From contig OY751496.1 of assembly GCA_963565915.1 (NCBI GenBank), positions 3,224,001 through 3,288,000 on the forward strand: a DNA stretch of 64,000 nucleotides, given 5' to 3'. The translations under genes and the position numbers were made by a program. Positions 1 through 11,357 of the stretch are shown here, in pieces. Below the pieces are notes generated by a model. That model did not search any database. It saw nothing but the letters and a program-made list of their open reading frames with translations, and was not told where the DNA came from. This DNA is from Entoloma clypeatum. Its lineage: Eukaryota; Basidiomycota; Agaricomycetes; Agaricales; Entolomataceae. The stretch's first letter is position 1; the number at the start of each line of letters is the position of its first letter.

Positions 1-543
1 GAATATGTTGACAGAGGTCCCAAACCCAAAGAAGATGGACACCGTACTGAGATACGGCAGCGGACTCGGTCGTTTTGAGAGGCGATACTTTTCAGGTGAG
101 CCTCCTAATGTAACTTTTGCACGACGACGGAATAAAGAGCTTTCTCTCTCCTCCTCTCAGGACAACACTTCCCGCCTCATCTCCGGGCCCCACTCCCTTC
201 ACAACTCTACCCAGTAGAAATGCGAAAGACCATGCGTTGGCGGGACCTCCTTGGATATTTCAGAACTTGGAGCGCGCTGCACAACTTCCACCAAAAGTTT
301 CCTGAGGACCTGGAGCGCGTTGACGAGCGATTCCCTGAGGACAGAACTGTGGCTCCGGATGCCAGCATCTATTCCGGAGAAGATGAACCCCCGGTCGACG
401 TCGACGTTGCGGGCGGGGATATCGCTGTTAGGTTTTGGAAGGATCTCAGAGACGAGGCAAAGAAGCAAGGCGGGAGGTATGGTGTCGACGATCCCGTGTC
501 AGTGGAATGGCCCATCGCGTTGCTGCTTGCGAAGAAGTTGTGA
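1..543 (+). CDS. C-terminal part of a class I SAM-dependent methyltransferase-like protein (5' end outside window)
   Basis: Two exons join cleanly: 1..95 and 161..543, with a 65 bp intron (GTGAGC...CTCTCAG), phase 1. The joined frame is open from base 2 to a TGA at 541. The tail contains W-R-D followed by F-R-T-W-S-A-L-H-N-F-H and then a run of acidic residues ending in P-I-A-L-L-L-A-K-K-L. From memory this pattern is the C-terminal end of fungal trans-aconitate-methyltransferase-like proteins. The SAM-binding motif I, which would prove it, lies to the left of the window. An ATG at 5 is in frame but is unlikely to be the true start, because the frame is open up to the edge. Family assignment is an inference from tail similarity only. 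Confidence 0.5.
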
Positions 544-692
544 AAACCTATTCGCACAATCAATCGGGTCAAGGTTGATCATATCTGAGAAGCATATTCA
601 GTTTAAATATTGATAGCAGGATTACAGGAGGTTGTATTCAGTTATAGTTGTGCTATGGGTATCAAAGGAGATGCGGAGATGAGTGTGGGGTA
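544..692. other. Intergenic region between convergent genes
   Basis: About 150 bp between the stop of the methyltransferase-like gene and the stop of the next gene, which runs on the other strand. It is AT-rich and probably holds both 3' untranslated regions. No gene is seen. Confidence 0.5.
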
Positions 693-2078
693 TTACTCCC
701 TAGGTGTGATTTTTCTATTGACCCATGCCGACCTCGAGCCTAATTGCATCTCGGATAGCTGTCGCCTTAATTTCATGAGTTCAGCTTGGGACGCTGCATT
801 TCTGCGTGCCTGACGTTCCGCTATTTCCTCCGCCTTTGCTCGCAGACGAGACTCATATACCGCTAACGCTTGCGCCTCTTTTGCACGCGCGGCTGCTTCC
901 GCTGCGCTGGCAGATGCTTCAGCTGCAAGCGCCATCGCAGCATCCCGTTGTGCCATTGTCTCGTCGACGAGTAATCGCTGTTCACTTCGATATGCGACGT
1001 GTTTCGCAGCCTCTCCCATCTGTTTGATCGTCAGCTTCGGCGTACGGAATTCTACGTGGGGTCAGAGACATACCCGTTCCATGACCCGTTCCCGAGTGTT
1101 TCGGTACGACAACAAGATGTCCTCGATGACCCCCTGCTGCTCGTGCCGGACGGACCTCGCTTTGAACGATCCACTCTCCAATTCAGCCGCGTCCCCCATC
1201 CAAACTTGGAACTTGTGGGCCGAATCGCGATATGCAACGACATAGCAGAACCCAGCCTGCTGCAAGACGCGGACGATCATGGTAGAGAACCAGAGGCACT
1301 CCGCGGGCCACAGGTGATGGTCGTCATTGTCATGGGTGGCTTTTGCAATCAGCGCGACGTCGAGGAGAGTAGGAGGGGGAGTTCCGTTCTGCCACGCACG
1401 GAAAGCGAGGCGTTCCATGAGGCGCAGCCTCCGGTCCTTTTCAGGATCTGGCAATTCGTCTAGGACCCATATGGTGTCGGCGCTACCGGTGGGGCCGCAC
1501 GCGTGCGTCGGTGCGTGAGTGAAGGAAGAGGCAGGCGAGGAGTAGCCCGAGGAAGAGTAAGAGGCCCGGGAGTATGACGAGTCCGTCGAGGAGGAGGAGG
1601 CGGTGGAGAAAGATGACATCGTCGATTTCCTGATCGAAAACGGCTTTGGAACCTGCGCTTCTTGGAATTCTGGTGGAGGCGCGGCATCCCGGTCAAGTCG
1701 GATGAAGCGGTCGACACCGTATTCCGGGTCGGCGATGGTGGCGACAACGAACTCGTATTCGGCGTCATGGACCTCCTTGTACCAGTTCAGCTCCTTCAAC
1801 GCAAGTGTCGACAGTCGCTTGCGATAGCCTTCTGACCTCCTTTCGTCGAAAGAAGTGTAGCGATCCATCAAGGCAACTGCCCAGCTCACAATGGTCTGTG
1901 CTTCGTGGGGAAATTCAATATCGTGGCCTGGGAGAGGGTGGATGGAGCGCAGGAGCGGGCGGGCGATGGACTTCAGAGAGTCTTTGTATTTTCGAGAAGT
2001 CTTGGTGAGGAGCTGGCCAGCAGAGGCGATACGCCGAAGCTGAGGCTGAAGAAGGTCGTTGGAAAGAGACGGAGCCAT
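693..2078 (-). CDS. Hypothetical protein with alanine-rich C-terminal coiled coil
   Basis: Two exons on the minus strand: 2078..1074 and 1019..693, joined across a 54 bp intron (GTATGT...AACAG, 1073..1020) in phase 0. This gives a protein of about 443 residues starting MAPSLSND. Residues 1-140 look globular and helical, 150-205 are a Ser/Tyr-rich linker, 210-335 form a second folded-looking part, and the last 108 residues are an Ala/Glu/Arg-rich heptad-like helix (EAAARAKEAQAL), very likely a coiled coil. I do not recognise the family. The isolated first exon has a stop three codons past the donor site, so splicing is needed to reach the coiled coil. Function unknown. Confidence 0.7.
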
Positions 2079-2600
2079 AGCTCGCTCAAACAGTGTCCCA
2101 TCTAGCCTATTTATCTATCGTCCCAGGTATGTAGCAATGACGCTCCTGTTAGGATGTTACCTTCGGACTTGGCTGTATTTGTTTCGTGTGCTCCTGAGGA
2201 ACTCCGATTCCGAACGTGTTTAAACCGTTAAGCCTAAAGGCTTTAATCCCTTGACAGTTGGAGATTACAGCGCCATTGAAACTGCCAGGACAACCGGGTG
2301 AAGTGAAAGACGTGTCGCGGAACTCAGTGAGGCTGGATCTCGTGGACTAGTTCGTGATAGAGAGCTCTGTCATTCCGTCAATGACATCGCGGCAAGAATT
2401 CTTTTACTCTGTTACTCTGACAGTTCAGAGAGTTGTCGGAAGAAAGCCTAGGCCTGACGACCCAAGGGCTTACCTGGTTGATCGATGACCGCGACCAGAC
2501 CGCGCCAGTTAATGTCAAGACTCTGCCAAGATATATACTGTTCGTTAGTAAATTGAAATGGCGACTGGTGGCAGGTTGTATTTAGCTTACGTAGGGCTGT
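2079..2600. promoter_or_regulatory. Divergent intergenic region, putative bidirectional promoter
   Basis: This 520 bp stretch lies between two genes transcribed away from each other. No convincing coding frame is seen. A TATA-like stretch AGATATATACTG at about 2529-2540 sits about 60-70 bp before the ATG at 2601 and could serve the dehydrogenase gene. No other motif is claimed. Confidence 0.4.
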
Positions 2601-3666
2601 ATGCAACTCTCCATAGTTCTCGCGCTCCTCGCAGCAGCTCTATCCTACTACCTCTATTCCTTTACTCTCAAAATGCCCTCTCTCCCCTCTATCCGCAACA
2701 CCAACGCAGCCTTCCAACCCTCATACACCCCCGTTGCTCTCTTCGTCGGTGGAACCTCCGGGATTGGCCAAGGAACTGCCGAGGCATTCGCGAGGCACAC
2801 CAAGGGCAACGCACACATCGTCATCATTGGCCGCAACCGTGCCGCCGCAGACGCCATCATCGCCCAGTTCCCCAAACCAACTTCCCCCGGTGCGGGAGTC
2901 TCGCATGAGTTTGTGCAGTGCGACGTCACCCAGATGAAGAACGTCGAAAGCGCCACCAAGTCGCTCCTGGAACGGTTCCCGAAGATCAACTTTCTCGTTA
3001 TGAGTCCCGGGATTATGACCATGAAGGGCCGAGACGAGACGGAGGAAGGGATCGACCGCAAGCTTGCGGTGCATTATTATGCAAGGTGGAAATTTACACA
3101 CGACCTGCTCCCGGCGTTGATGAGGGCAAAAGACGCCGGAGAGGACGCCAAGGTGCTGAGCGTGTTGGCGGCTGGGAAGGGTGGAGAAATCGACGTGAAC
3201 GATCTGGGGCTGAAGAAGGGTTATTCGTTGCGCGCTGCCGCGCTGCAGGCACCCACGTATAATGATCTCATGATGCAGGTGAATTTATTCATTTCTCCCC
3301 AGTTGAACTTATAGCTTCATTATAACTGATACCGCTCTTCAGGAATTTGCCAAACAAAACCCGTCCCTTACCTTTGTCCACTCGTACCCCGGCTTCGTCC
3401 GCACCCCCCTGGCTGCCAAGTCGGACTCGCCGCTCCTCAACATGGGCATTTCCGTGCTCCTGGGCTTGACGTCCCCGCTGTCCACGTCCTACACGGACTC
3501 GGGCGAATACATGCTTCATGGCCTGTTGAACAGCAGCAGTGCAGGCGGCTTTTTCAGAGTCGGATCGCGGGGAGAGGATATCGGAATGAAACGTTGGTTT
3601 GGGTCGGAAGAAGCAAGGAAAAAGTTGTGGGAGCACACTCTTGAGGCGACGAGAGTGAAGGTGTGA
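2601..3666 (+). CDS. Short-chain dehydrogenase/reductase (SDR) family protein, membrane-anchored
   Basis: Exons 2601..3278 and 3343..3666 flank a 64 bp intron (GTGAAT...TTCAG, phase 0) and encode 333 residues. Residues 1-23 are a hydrophobic N-terminal segment that may be a membrane anchor. The Rossmann nucleotide-binding turn GGTSGIG is at residues 50-56, and an acidic C-D-V stretch at 107-109 is where SDRs contact the adenine. The usual active-site block Y-x-x-x-K is degenerate: at the expected place the sequence is APTYNDLMM, with Tyr220 but Met224 in place of the catalytic lysine. A second motif, H-Y-Y-x-R-W-K-F (158-165), is typical of a fungal SDR subgroup I remember as uncharacterised. 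Such proteins normally use NAD(P)H; the altered lysine makes ordinary catalysis doubtful. Start chosen at the first ATG of the frame. Confidence 0.8.
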
Positions 3667-4625
3667 GGGCCTCTTGTCTGGAACTTTATATATCCACCTT
3701 TTCCGTCGAGCATTGCTACTGTGAATCAATTGTACGTCTCTGTTCAGCCTATGTTGAGATCGATGAACGATAACTGTATAATATAGTAGTCTTCCTTTTC
3801 TCTCGCATCCTGCCAATCGATCGTCAAGTCATTTTAGAAATATCTCCTATGACATCAGGTGCATCTGTGAACATTTCAAGAACACACCCAGGTCTTGAGG
3901 ATAAGTGTGCATCGTGCGGCAAAAGTACTATGCTTGCAACCATCCTTTGATTTCGCAGTTCTCAAAATCCTCCGATGTCAGATCTGAACCAAACAAGCTG
4001 CTCCTACGCAAGGCAAGGCGATGGGCTTTCCACCCTGTCAGACGACGGAAGTGAGTAAGTAGAGAAGCGCAAGTGCTGTACCTCTGGCCCCTACTTATGC
4101 ACTTAGGCCAAGCTGCAATGCTCGTCCGAGAAAAAAAGGGATATCAGATCAGTAACACTCCTCGAGCACGCCAAACTCGCCCGACGACATCCAGGACAGC
4201 GCTGGGAACTATCGCGTCAAATTTATCGGTGGTTGGGAGTTTAAAAACGAACTCATGGGCGAATGAAGGGGCAGACGCGGAGCCAGCTGAGCTGGTGAAC
4301 GTCTGCGAATGATCTGAAGTTGCCAAGGCCAAGGCCGTATCCAGGCTTTGTTGATGGGGTGTTTGTGGACGATGATGACGCGGAGGGATTCGATGACTCG
4401 GGAGATGATATGATCTCTGGCGGGAACATTTCGGCTTTCATGAATGAGATGCGCCGACGCGTCCAGGCCGGTGAGGTCCTCTGAGGACTCGGCGAGTCGG
4501 TACATTCGCGGTCTGAAAGTCATAGCGCTGAAATTTATCTATGGATTGTATGTAGCCTGCATTAAGTAGTAGCAATGTAGCAACTATGAAAGTGAGAGAT
4601 AGTAGGAGTCCAAAACGCCCAGGGT
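3667..4625. other. Intergenic stretch without a convincing gene
   Basis: Just under 1 kb between the SDR gene and the 3' end of the next minus-strand gene. Three short overlapping minus-strand frames occur at 4144..4523 but none shows a motif, and I could not join them through good splice sites. A small gene there cannot be excluded. The first 150 bp are probably the SDR 3' untranslated region. Confidence 0.4.
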
Positions 4626-7600
4626 TTAGTGCCTGATATGAATATTTCCAGCATCGGATACAGGTATATACGCGGTCAAGTCTCCTTCGTCAATCTCATC
4701 CGGCTGCCTGCTTTTTATCTCCCATAACCCGTTAATAAGGAGCAACCCAGAAAATATCACATATCCCTTCAAAAAGTCCACACGCCGCACTTCCAGTGTC
4801 TCAACTGGGCTAGCCGTGATTCTTGCGTGATGAGCATGTATCACTTCCAACCGATCCTCGGGCCCGAGTTCCTCCAGCTCCGAAGGTGTGACGACGGTGT
4901 TCATGTCCTCCCATATCTGGTTGATCAAATCAGATGTCGAAACTCCTTCATCGCGCGTCGATCTGATCGTGATCGGTCGCCACGACTCTGGGTATGATTC
5001 GTGTACCAATCTCATCGATTCGACAGGAGGCATCGTTACAGGCAGGGCGAGATCTCTCTCAGAGCACTTCGTGAATGTAGTTGTGTGTGGGGGCTGTCGG
5101 AGATCGATATAGATCACAGAAAGCGGAAAACCGGTTTGTGTAGGAGTATACTGGAACATCTGCAAGAGCGATAACATGTTGCGCCAATCTTCGATGAGAG
5201 GGTTATCGGGAAATTCTCGCAGCGGCCCTAAAACTTCAGGGAGAGGCATTTGAACTGGACGACGATCATGCGGCTGGCGCAACGCTTACCGATGTCATCT
5301 CCATCTCCGTCTGGCGGATTCAGGACCATGTCGGAATCAGAAAACGTTGCACGCTCATTTAGTCTTAGCATGGCTGTACCAGAAGACGGCTCTTCATTGC
5401 GTGAATGGCTTTCAGGGGAACTGCCGGAATGATTGGATGGTTCCTCTTCATACACGGTAGTCGATGGAGAATTGGGCTCGGGAATAGCGAAGGTGACGTG
5501 CCTCCGTGAAGCTGGTGGCGATCCTACGAGAACAGGGTCTTGAGGTCGCTCTATGTTTTTAAATGTTGCATCCAATTGGTCCAAGCCTGTAATATTTGCT
5601 TCTTGGGGTGTACGGGCGTCTTGAGAGGGGGAAGTGTCTTCGTCGACAGGTTCGATTCCTGAAGCCAAGCTCGTGATATCCTGATTGACCTTTAGTGATC
5701 CTGAGAATGGTACAAGGGCCCTGGATCGCTCATTTGTGTCATTCGATATCGGATTGATTGTGGGTACAGAACCACTCGGATCGTTGGGGGTTAATGGCAT
5801 TCCGGCGGGTAGCGGCCGGTTTGTAGGGTAGGGCGTGCGCCCGGCGTACATCATGAATGACGGAGGATCGCCATCGTCGTAGCGAGCGCTACTTGGGGGA
5901 TCCACCGTTATACCAATAACGGTGGAAGCTGAAGCAAGTGGAGAAGTTGGACTGAAAGGCAGTCTCGTGAAGACTTCAGTGAGGGGTTCTGGTTCTTCAT
6001 GGACTGTCCGCACGTGTGGAGGGTCATCTGAACCGTTCCAGGCGACAACTGTCTGTACGTCTGGTGGGATCCAAAGTCTATTTTCAATATGCGGGGAGGC
6101 CTTTAGGTCGGTCAAATATATTGTGAACCATGGAATACGCGGGAAGGAGTTTGGAGTTTCCCGGCTCAAGACTGCTTCGATGTCGTAGCGGTGGAACAGA
6201 GAGTGATTCCAGTACTTGACGAACTTGATTAGGGCTTCTTGACGCATCCCTGAGGTCAAGCTGTTCCAAGTATGTGTAATGTCCTGACTCGGCAATTTTG
6301 AATACAATAGCTAGGTGTGCTGAGCAACCACATACCTTCACAAAATAGAGCCACATGGACCAAGTAATATCTCTGTCCCGCAGTTCTCGGGTATAAGGCG
6401 AATGCAGCGGATTTTCAGGGTCTTCAGGATTCAGTCTGACGACCTCGATAGCGTTTTTGAATACGCCACCCATCCCAGAATTTTCAGTAGGGATCAGGGA
6501 TATCTGGCTTGAGGAAAAGGATTCGGGCATTACAGAAGCCTTTTGATGGGGAGGAAGGTCAGCGGCGGAGATTGGCGGGGCACTCGACATGGAGGGGATA
6601 GGTGGGACGGAATAAGCCGGTTCGGGGACAGGAACGGGTGAGCCTGAGCCATGAAAACTCCCTTGAGGACCTATAGAGAGACCCGCACGAGATGTATGCG
6701 CTTCGGCCACTTTTTCCTTGATCGTTTCTGTCCATTTGATGTCCATGTGCTCCCCATAACGTCGAAGTGAGCGAAGGATCAGTACCAGATAGCCCATCCC
6801 AGCAAATAGGATGAGGCTAAGAGTGACGCGGGCGACCAGTTGTCCGTGAGGTGATATAGTAGTTGCCACTTCTCCAGTAGCACTTGCGCGCCAGACAAAT
6901 GCGACAACGACAGTAATGAATAATAATAACGTCCTGAATGGAAATAATCAGCAAGGAAGTTCACCCCTTTGCAAATTACCGACACACCAGGCTAACCAAA
7001 CGGCCGGCATCGCAAGTAGTACCCATGCGTTCCAAAAGATGGCCGTTTCTTGCGACGCACCCTCCTGATTTCTTCATGAGTTGTTGTCTATGGGCTTTCG
7101 AATAAGACCTACTTTTGCCCATTCAACAGCTCTATGAACGCGGCGCATGCCAGAAAAGCGGACCATATACATACAACCATAAATGACACTCATCAAGCCG
7201 CAGATGAGAGCCACGAATAATATGTTGCGGACGACTGGATCCGAAAAAACGGCACCGATTTGCAAAGTAGATATTATGGCGCTGTGAGATTTGCACGAAT
7301 GAAAATTTCCATCTCATCCACATGGTCAATTAGGAAACTCACGTAAGAAGCATTACCGCAACTATATTGATAGTTTTCCACTCTCGCATGAGTGAATCGA
7401 TGAAACCCTCCCATAACATGATCAGATCTGAAAGATGAGGGGACTCGGTCGAATTGACGACGGCCGGGTTTATGAAATACTCTTGGTGGCGGATCGGGTT
7501 CTGCCCGTGAACCTTTTGGCGCACCAGATGTTGGATGACGACATCCCTCAAGTCATCAGTATTGAGATGGACCTCTTGAAAAATACGCGTGACGCGAATA

Positions 7601-8619
7601 AAATAAAAGGCAGGTAGGCGAAGGAAGAACGAGTGGTATGTTTGTCGCAAGAAGCCGTCGAAAGAGGTCGTGATGTCTTGCTTCATATCTAGGACGTGCA
7701 CCGTAAAAAACCGTCGAAACGATGTCGTGAGCTTTTGAAATGGACTGTGGTTCGTATCAGTTGCAGGGTGTATAGTGGTTGGAAGGTCAGGCAGAGAAGG
7801 ACTCTGTAGTAATGGCGATCGGAAGGGATTCCCTGCAACATATTCGGAACGAGTATATAGTTCGGATCGCGGGATGCTTGTTTGAGAAGAAACGTTGTGT
7901 ATGGAATATATTTGCTGTGGAGATAAAGGGAAGCGGAAAGACTGATAGGGAGGGGTCCCAAATAGAAGGTTCTCGCCGAGACCAGAGAACGGAATATGAC
8001 CATCGACATGAGGATGAGCGTCGGGAATTGGAGGGATGAAAGGCAGTACATCTGAAGGGGCACTTGTCTGTCCAGGTATTCCACGTTGGGGTATTCCATG
8101 CGCGCGGGGGCTATCGTGCCAGAGACGGGTGGGATTGAGAACAGAAGAGTTTGAGGAAGAGCTAGCGTCACGGCTATTGCCCCCATGCGATGGCGGTTGG
8201 CTAGGTCTCGTCGAGACGCTCTCTGGAACGCTCTCTACTCACGGAGCGATTCATAAATATGCGGAAGAACAGAAGGATATAGGACTTACCTGGTTCGTTC
8301 GGAACACTCTCCTCTTTCACGGGACCGGGCTTGTTTCCCTCATGATCACGCCTCCGATTAATTGTGGCACGGACTTTCAAGAAGATACTTGTCAACATTC
8401 AATGAGGCCTCGTTGAAGACAACAGTTAAACTTACGTCTCTGCCAGGGAGGTCTAGAGAAAACGGATGTTTGGACGGTGGCACCTGGTGATACGATAGCT
8501 TGTTCGCTTGACAAGTTCTGATTATTGCTGGACACCGTGCGTGTGTTTTCTGTTCTTGACGTCGAGGCCTCAGTGCTGGGGTGGTTGGTCAAGGAGGTAG
8601 TCATCCGTGCTTCAGGCAT
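4626..8619 (-). CDS. Large multi-pass membrane protein with C-terminal DUF6699-like domain
   Basis: Proposed minus-strand exons: 8619..8436, 8373..8290, 8218..7343, 7281..7113, 7064..6988, 6933..6336, 6283..5290, 5254..4626, separated by introns of 62, 71, 61, 48, 54, 52 and 35 bp. All joins after 7343 keep phase. Exon 8218..7343 contains one frame change near 7750, so either an intron was missed or there is a one-base indel. The roughly 1200-residue product begins with a disordered Ser/Thr-rich leader. It then has hydrophobic segments, a stretch R-E-W-K-T-I-N-I that I associate with an Agaricomycete family of unknown membrane proteins, and the paired helices ...ALICGLMSVIYGC... and IFWNAWVLLAMPAVWLAW. 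A long disordered linker follows. The last 200 residues contain ESWRPITI, a helical stretch, and R-V-D-F-L-K-G, the signature I recall for DUF6699. Function unknown. Two genes merged by this model is the main alternative. Confidence 0.55.
7735..7765 (-). other. Unresolved reading-frame change in the membrane protein gene
   Basis: Upstream of this point coding potential runs in one minus-strand frame (...HYYRVLLCLTFQPLYTLQ), downstream in another (PFQKLTTSFRRFFTVHVLDM). Summed exon lengths confirm that the two sides differ by one base. No canonical donor-acceptor pair in the right phases was found, so either a sequencing or true indel or a non-standard intron is present. Confidence 0.5.
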
Positions 8620-9002
8620 ACTATGGATCTCGATCGATCGAGAAGTCGAGTCTGATAGCACGAAAGCAAATGTTTCCGTTCATTTAGACGCCCTGATGTT
8701 CTTGTTCTGCGGAAAGTCAGATGATGCAAGAAAAGAATTCTGACGGCCCTGAATGTCACGTTAATTCGTTGATTGATATCACAAGCTAAGGTACACCCAT
8801 ACATACTGTTCAAAGCAACTTGTCGTAAACGGAACCTGACGAGTGAAAATATATAGAGCGTTGAGTCTACAAAATGCGTACACAGCGATAACGACATCAC
8901 TAATCATTGGCACACACCAGCGGCCAGCATTGGAAGCGGATGAGGACCCACACAACATCAGCGTAAAACATCCTCCATCCCCGGTGCCTAGTTAGTGCCT
9001 AT
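8620..9002. other. Intergenic region upstream of the membrane protein gene
   Basis: About 380 bp. The part next to 8619 should contain the promoter of the minus-strand membrane protein gene, and the right part the 3' end of the next gene. No motif is strong enough to name. Confidence 0.35.
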
Positions 9003-11357
9003 TTAGGTCGGCGTCTGCTGCAGCACCGCAGCCACAGGCCCAGGCGTCCCTGGCATCGCCTGCCCGGACGGCGTAGCCGCCAGCGGCGGAGGGCTCGGCG
9101 GAAGGCCCCCAGGTAAAAACTGCATTTGCATGTAAACAGGCATCTGCATCTGCTGTCCCGTAGCCACTCCCCCATCACCAGAACCAGGTGACCCCTGTCC
9201 GACCGGAGACGCTGGGGTGATCACGTAGGTTGGTGGGGGAGGTTGGAAAGGCGTGTAACCGTGGGGGTACACGGGTCCGGCAGGTGCAGGGCGGGGGCCA
9301 CGTGGAGTCGTGGTGGATTGCGTGCGCTGCACCGCAGGCGGTGGGAGGGGGGGCATGAGGGGGGAGGCAGACTGGAAGGTCGGGTACGCGTATGGGTATG
9401 GGTACGGATACGGGTAAGCGGTAGGGATGATAGGGCTGGCGGTGCCTACGTGCTGATGGTGATGTTGGTGAGCTTCATGTGTGCTAGCAGCGGTGGTCGT
9501 GGAGAGAATCGTTCGTCGCCTGCGGTGGTTCCGGCTCTGATGGTGATGATGATGGCTGTGGTGGTTGTGGTTGTGGTGACGTCGGTGGTGGTGTCGACGA
9601 TTTCCATTATTATTTCGGTCGCCAGACCGGTGCCTCACGAGAGAGTGTGCCCCAATCGGTGTCGAAGTCGTGTTGGCACTCGCCCGCTTTGAAGCCTCCC
9701 CGGAGCTTAACAGGTCAAGCTTCTCACTCCCAGACAGGACGACCCCTGGTGTCCCCCTGTACCATGACGCCATTGGTTTCTTAGAGTCCTTCCCGATTAC
9801 TGTGCGTCCACGTCCGAGCGGCCGGTAGTCCACTGTCACACGGTCCGGGGCGATCCATGGAAGCCGGTACAGTGCTCGGAAGAAGCGTCGGATGGGGTGT
9901 AATTCGGAGGAGAATGAAGGCCCGTCAGAGATGGACGACGAACGATAGGTTTGAGGAGACATGACTGTCGATGATAAGGTCATTTTACGATAGTCAGCGG
10001 TTGGGAGGGGGTGCGCAAGGACGGGAGATTGAGGTGATGGAGACGCAACAGGAACGCGATTGGACGCGTCCCGGGTATGGGTAGAAGGTTGCTGATGGTG
10101 ACTGGAAGTATGAACATCCGTCATTGTGTGTCTGTTTGGTGTCGGCGCCGCTGTTGAAGGAGGAATGACTGAATGAGGGGTTTCGGTACCCGCCACGCCG
10201 ACAGCCGGCCCTCTGATGCTCGGATCAATGTCAAAGTCCTCCCCCTGTGGAAGATTGTAGATTGTGACGTTGGAGTTCCGGGTGACAGGTGCTGGCGTGT
10301 GATTGTGAGACGTCGTCTCGTCCTGCTCCATGACATCCGAGGGAGGGGTGACACGGAACCCAGGGCGGCGGCGGCGCTGGCTGAGCGATGGACCGAGGTT
10401 GGCGGAAGGAATGTCGTTGAAATCGTTGGTTGAGATGGGGTCATCCAGGTTGATGGGGACAGGCATTCGTAGCGGCTGCTCTCGGGAATAATGAAGGTTC
10501 GAGGGACCCGCAACCGGGGTGGAGGGTTTTGAGGTATACTGCGGGAGTGTGTTCCCCGTCGTACGACCTGTCCCATCCGTATTAGTCTCCTCAGTACCCA
10601 AGGTGGTACGACGAATGTATTGGCGCTTGCCTCCTGCAACCGTTTTGTATTTTAAAACGACTCTGGGAAGTCGTCGAAGACTGTTGACAAATCCACCGAC
10701 GAAAGAACGGTTCCCACCCGAAACATTCCCCCTAGAGGAGTTGATAGCGTCTGCAGGGACTCTACCCCTGCCCAATCCCTCGGCAAGGTAGCCGAGCGCC
10801 ATCCCCGGCGCACTGGCGTCTATGTTCATGTACTCCTCTTCTTCGTCCACCGGGCTCGCGAGCCCGTTGGTGGTATGAAGCACCGATATGTGGTTCTGCG
10901 GAGGCTGGACATGCGGTTGGTATTGTGGATCAGGTAGCGGTCGTGGTGTGCGGAGGGGTGATGAAATCGGGGTCGCAACCTCCTCCGGAGGGGGCGGAGG
11001 ATTTTGCTGGTTGGAATAGACCCATGAGCGAGTGCTAGCGGTGACGCTAGGTTGGCTGTAATGCGAGTTCCTCGTATTGGACCCTCGTAAGGCATTGAAG
11101 GCATTGAAGCTGCTGCGGTCACCGCTATGGAGCAGAGACGGGTCGCGAATTATTTCAGCCATCGGATTTCGGGAAATTTGGGGTTGCTGTTGCCTTCGAG
11201 GGGTATTTGAAGCAATCGTAGGTGGTGCAGAGTAATAACTGGGAGGTAACCTGCTGGGGGGTGAAGCATGACTGCGAGGAATCGATGTCATATCGTATAT
11301 GAACGGGTTGAATACGGAACACGTGTTGGAGGTGCTAAAGTGATTTCTAGGATGCAT
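9003..11357 (-). CDS. Long intrinsically disordered protein with His-rich tract and a duplicated basic/hydrophobic motif
   Basis: A single open frame of 784 codons. Composition is dominated by Pro, Ser, Thr, Gln and His; almost all of it should be disordered. A His/Arg/Asn-rich tract lies around residues 588-618, a Tyr-Pro repeat (PYPYPYPYAYP) near 650, and Gln-Met-rich sequence near the C-terminus. The only two folded-looking patches are related: residues ~217-247 (FVNSLRRLPRVVLKYKT) and ~486-522 (FFRALYRLPWIAPDRVTVDY), each an amphipathic helix with R-L-P followed by a beta-like stretch and a Gly-Arg/Lys tail. The paired patches suggest one repeated binding module. The start could be Met1 or Met23. 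I do not recognise the family; it may be a cytoplasmic scaffold or RNA-granule component, but nothing in the sequence proves that. Confidence 0.6.
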   Translation of the reverse strand: MHPRNHFSTSNTCSVFNPFIYDMTSIPRSHASPPSRLPPSYYSAPPTIASNTPRRQQQPQISRNPMAEIIRDPSLLHSGDRSSFNAFNALRGSNTRNSHYSQPSVTASTRSWVYSNQQNPPPPPEEVATPISSPLRTPRPLPDPQYQPHVQPPQNHISVLHTTNGLASPVDEEEEYMNIDASAPGMALGYLAEGLGRGRVPADAINSSRGNVSGGNRSFVGGFVNSLRRLPRVVLKYKTVAGGKRQYIRRTTLGTEETNTDGTGRTTGNTLPQYTSKPSTPVAGPSNLHYSREQPLRMPVPINLDDPISTNDFNDIPSANLGPSLSQRRRRPGFRVTPPSDVMEQDETTSHNHTPAPVTRNSNVTIYNLPQGEDFDIDPSIRGPAVGVAGTETPHSVIPPSTAAPTPNRHTMTDVHTSSHHQQPSTHTRDASNRVPVASPSPQSPVLAHPLPTADYRKMTLSSTVMSPQTYRSSSISDGPSFSSELHPIRRFFRALYRLPWIAPDRVTVDYRPLGRGRTVIGKDSKKPMASWYRGTPGVVLSGSEKLDLLSSGEASKRASANTTSTPIGAHSLVRHRSGDRNNNGNRRHHHRRHHNHNHHSHHHHHQSRNHRRRRTILSTTTAASTHEAHQHHHQHVGTASPIIPTAYPYPYPYPYAYPTFQSASPLMPPLPPPAVQRTQSTTTPRGPRPAPAGPVYPHGYTPFQPPPPTYVITPASPVGQGSPGSGDGGVATGQQMQMPVYMQMQFLPGGLPPSPPPLAATPSGQAMPGTPGPVAAVLQQTPT

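Noticed and set aside
4209..4523. Overlapping short minus-strand frames between the SDR and membrane protein genes
   Set aside because: Three competing frames, no domain, no splice joins in phase.
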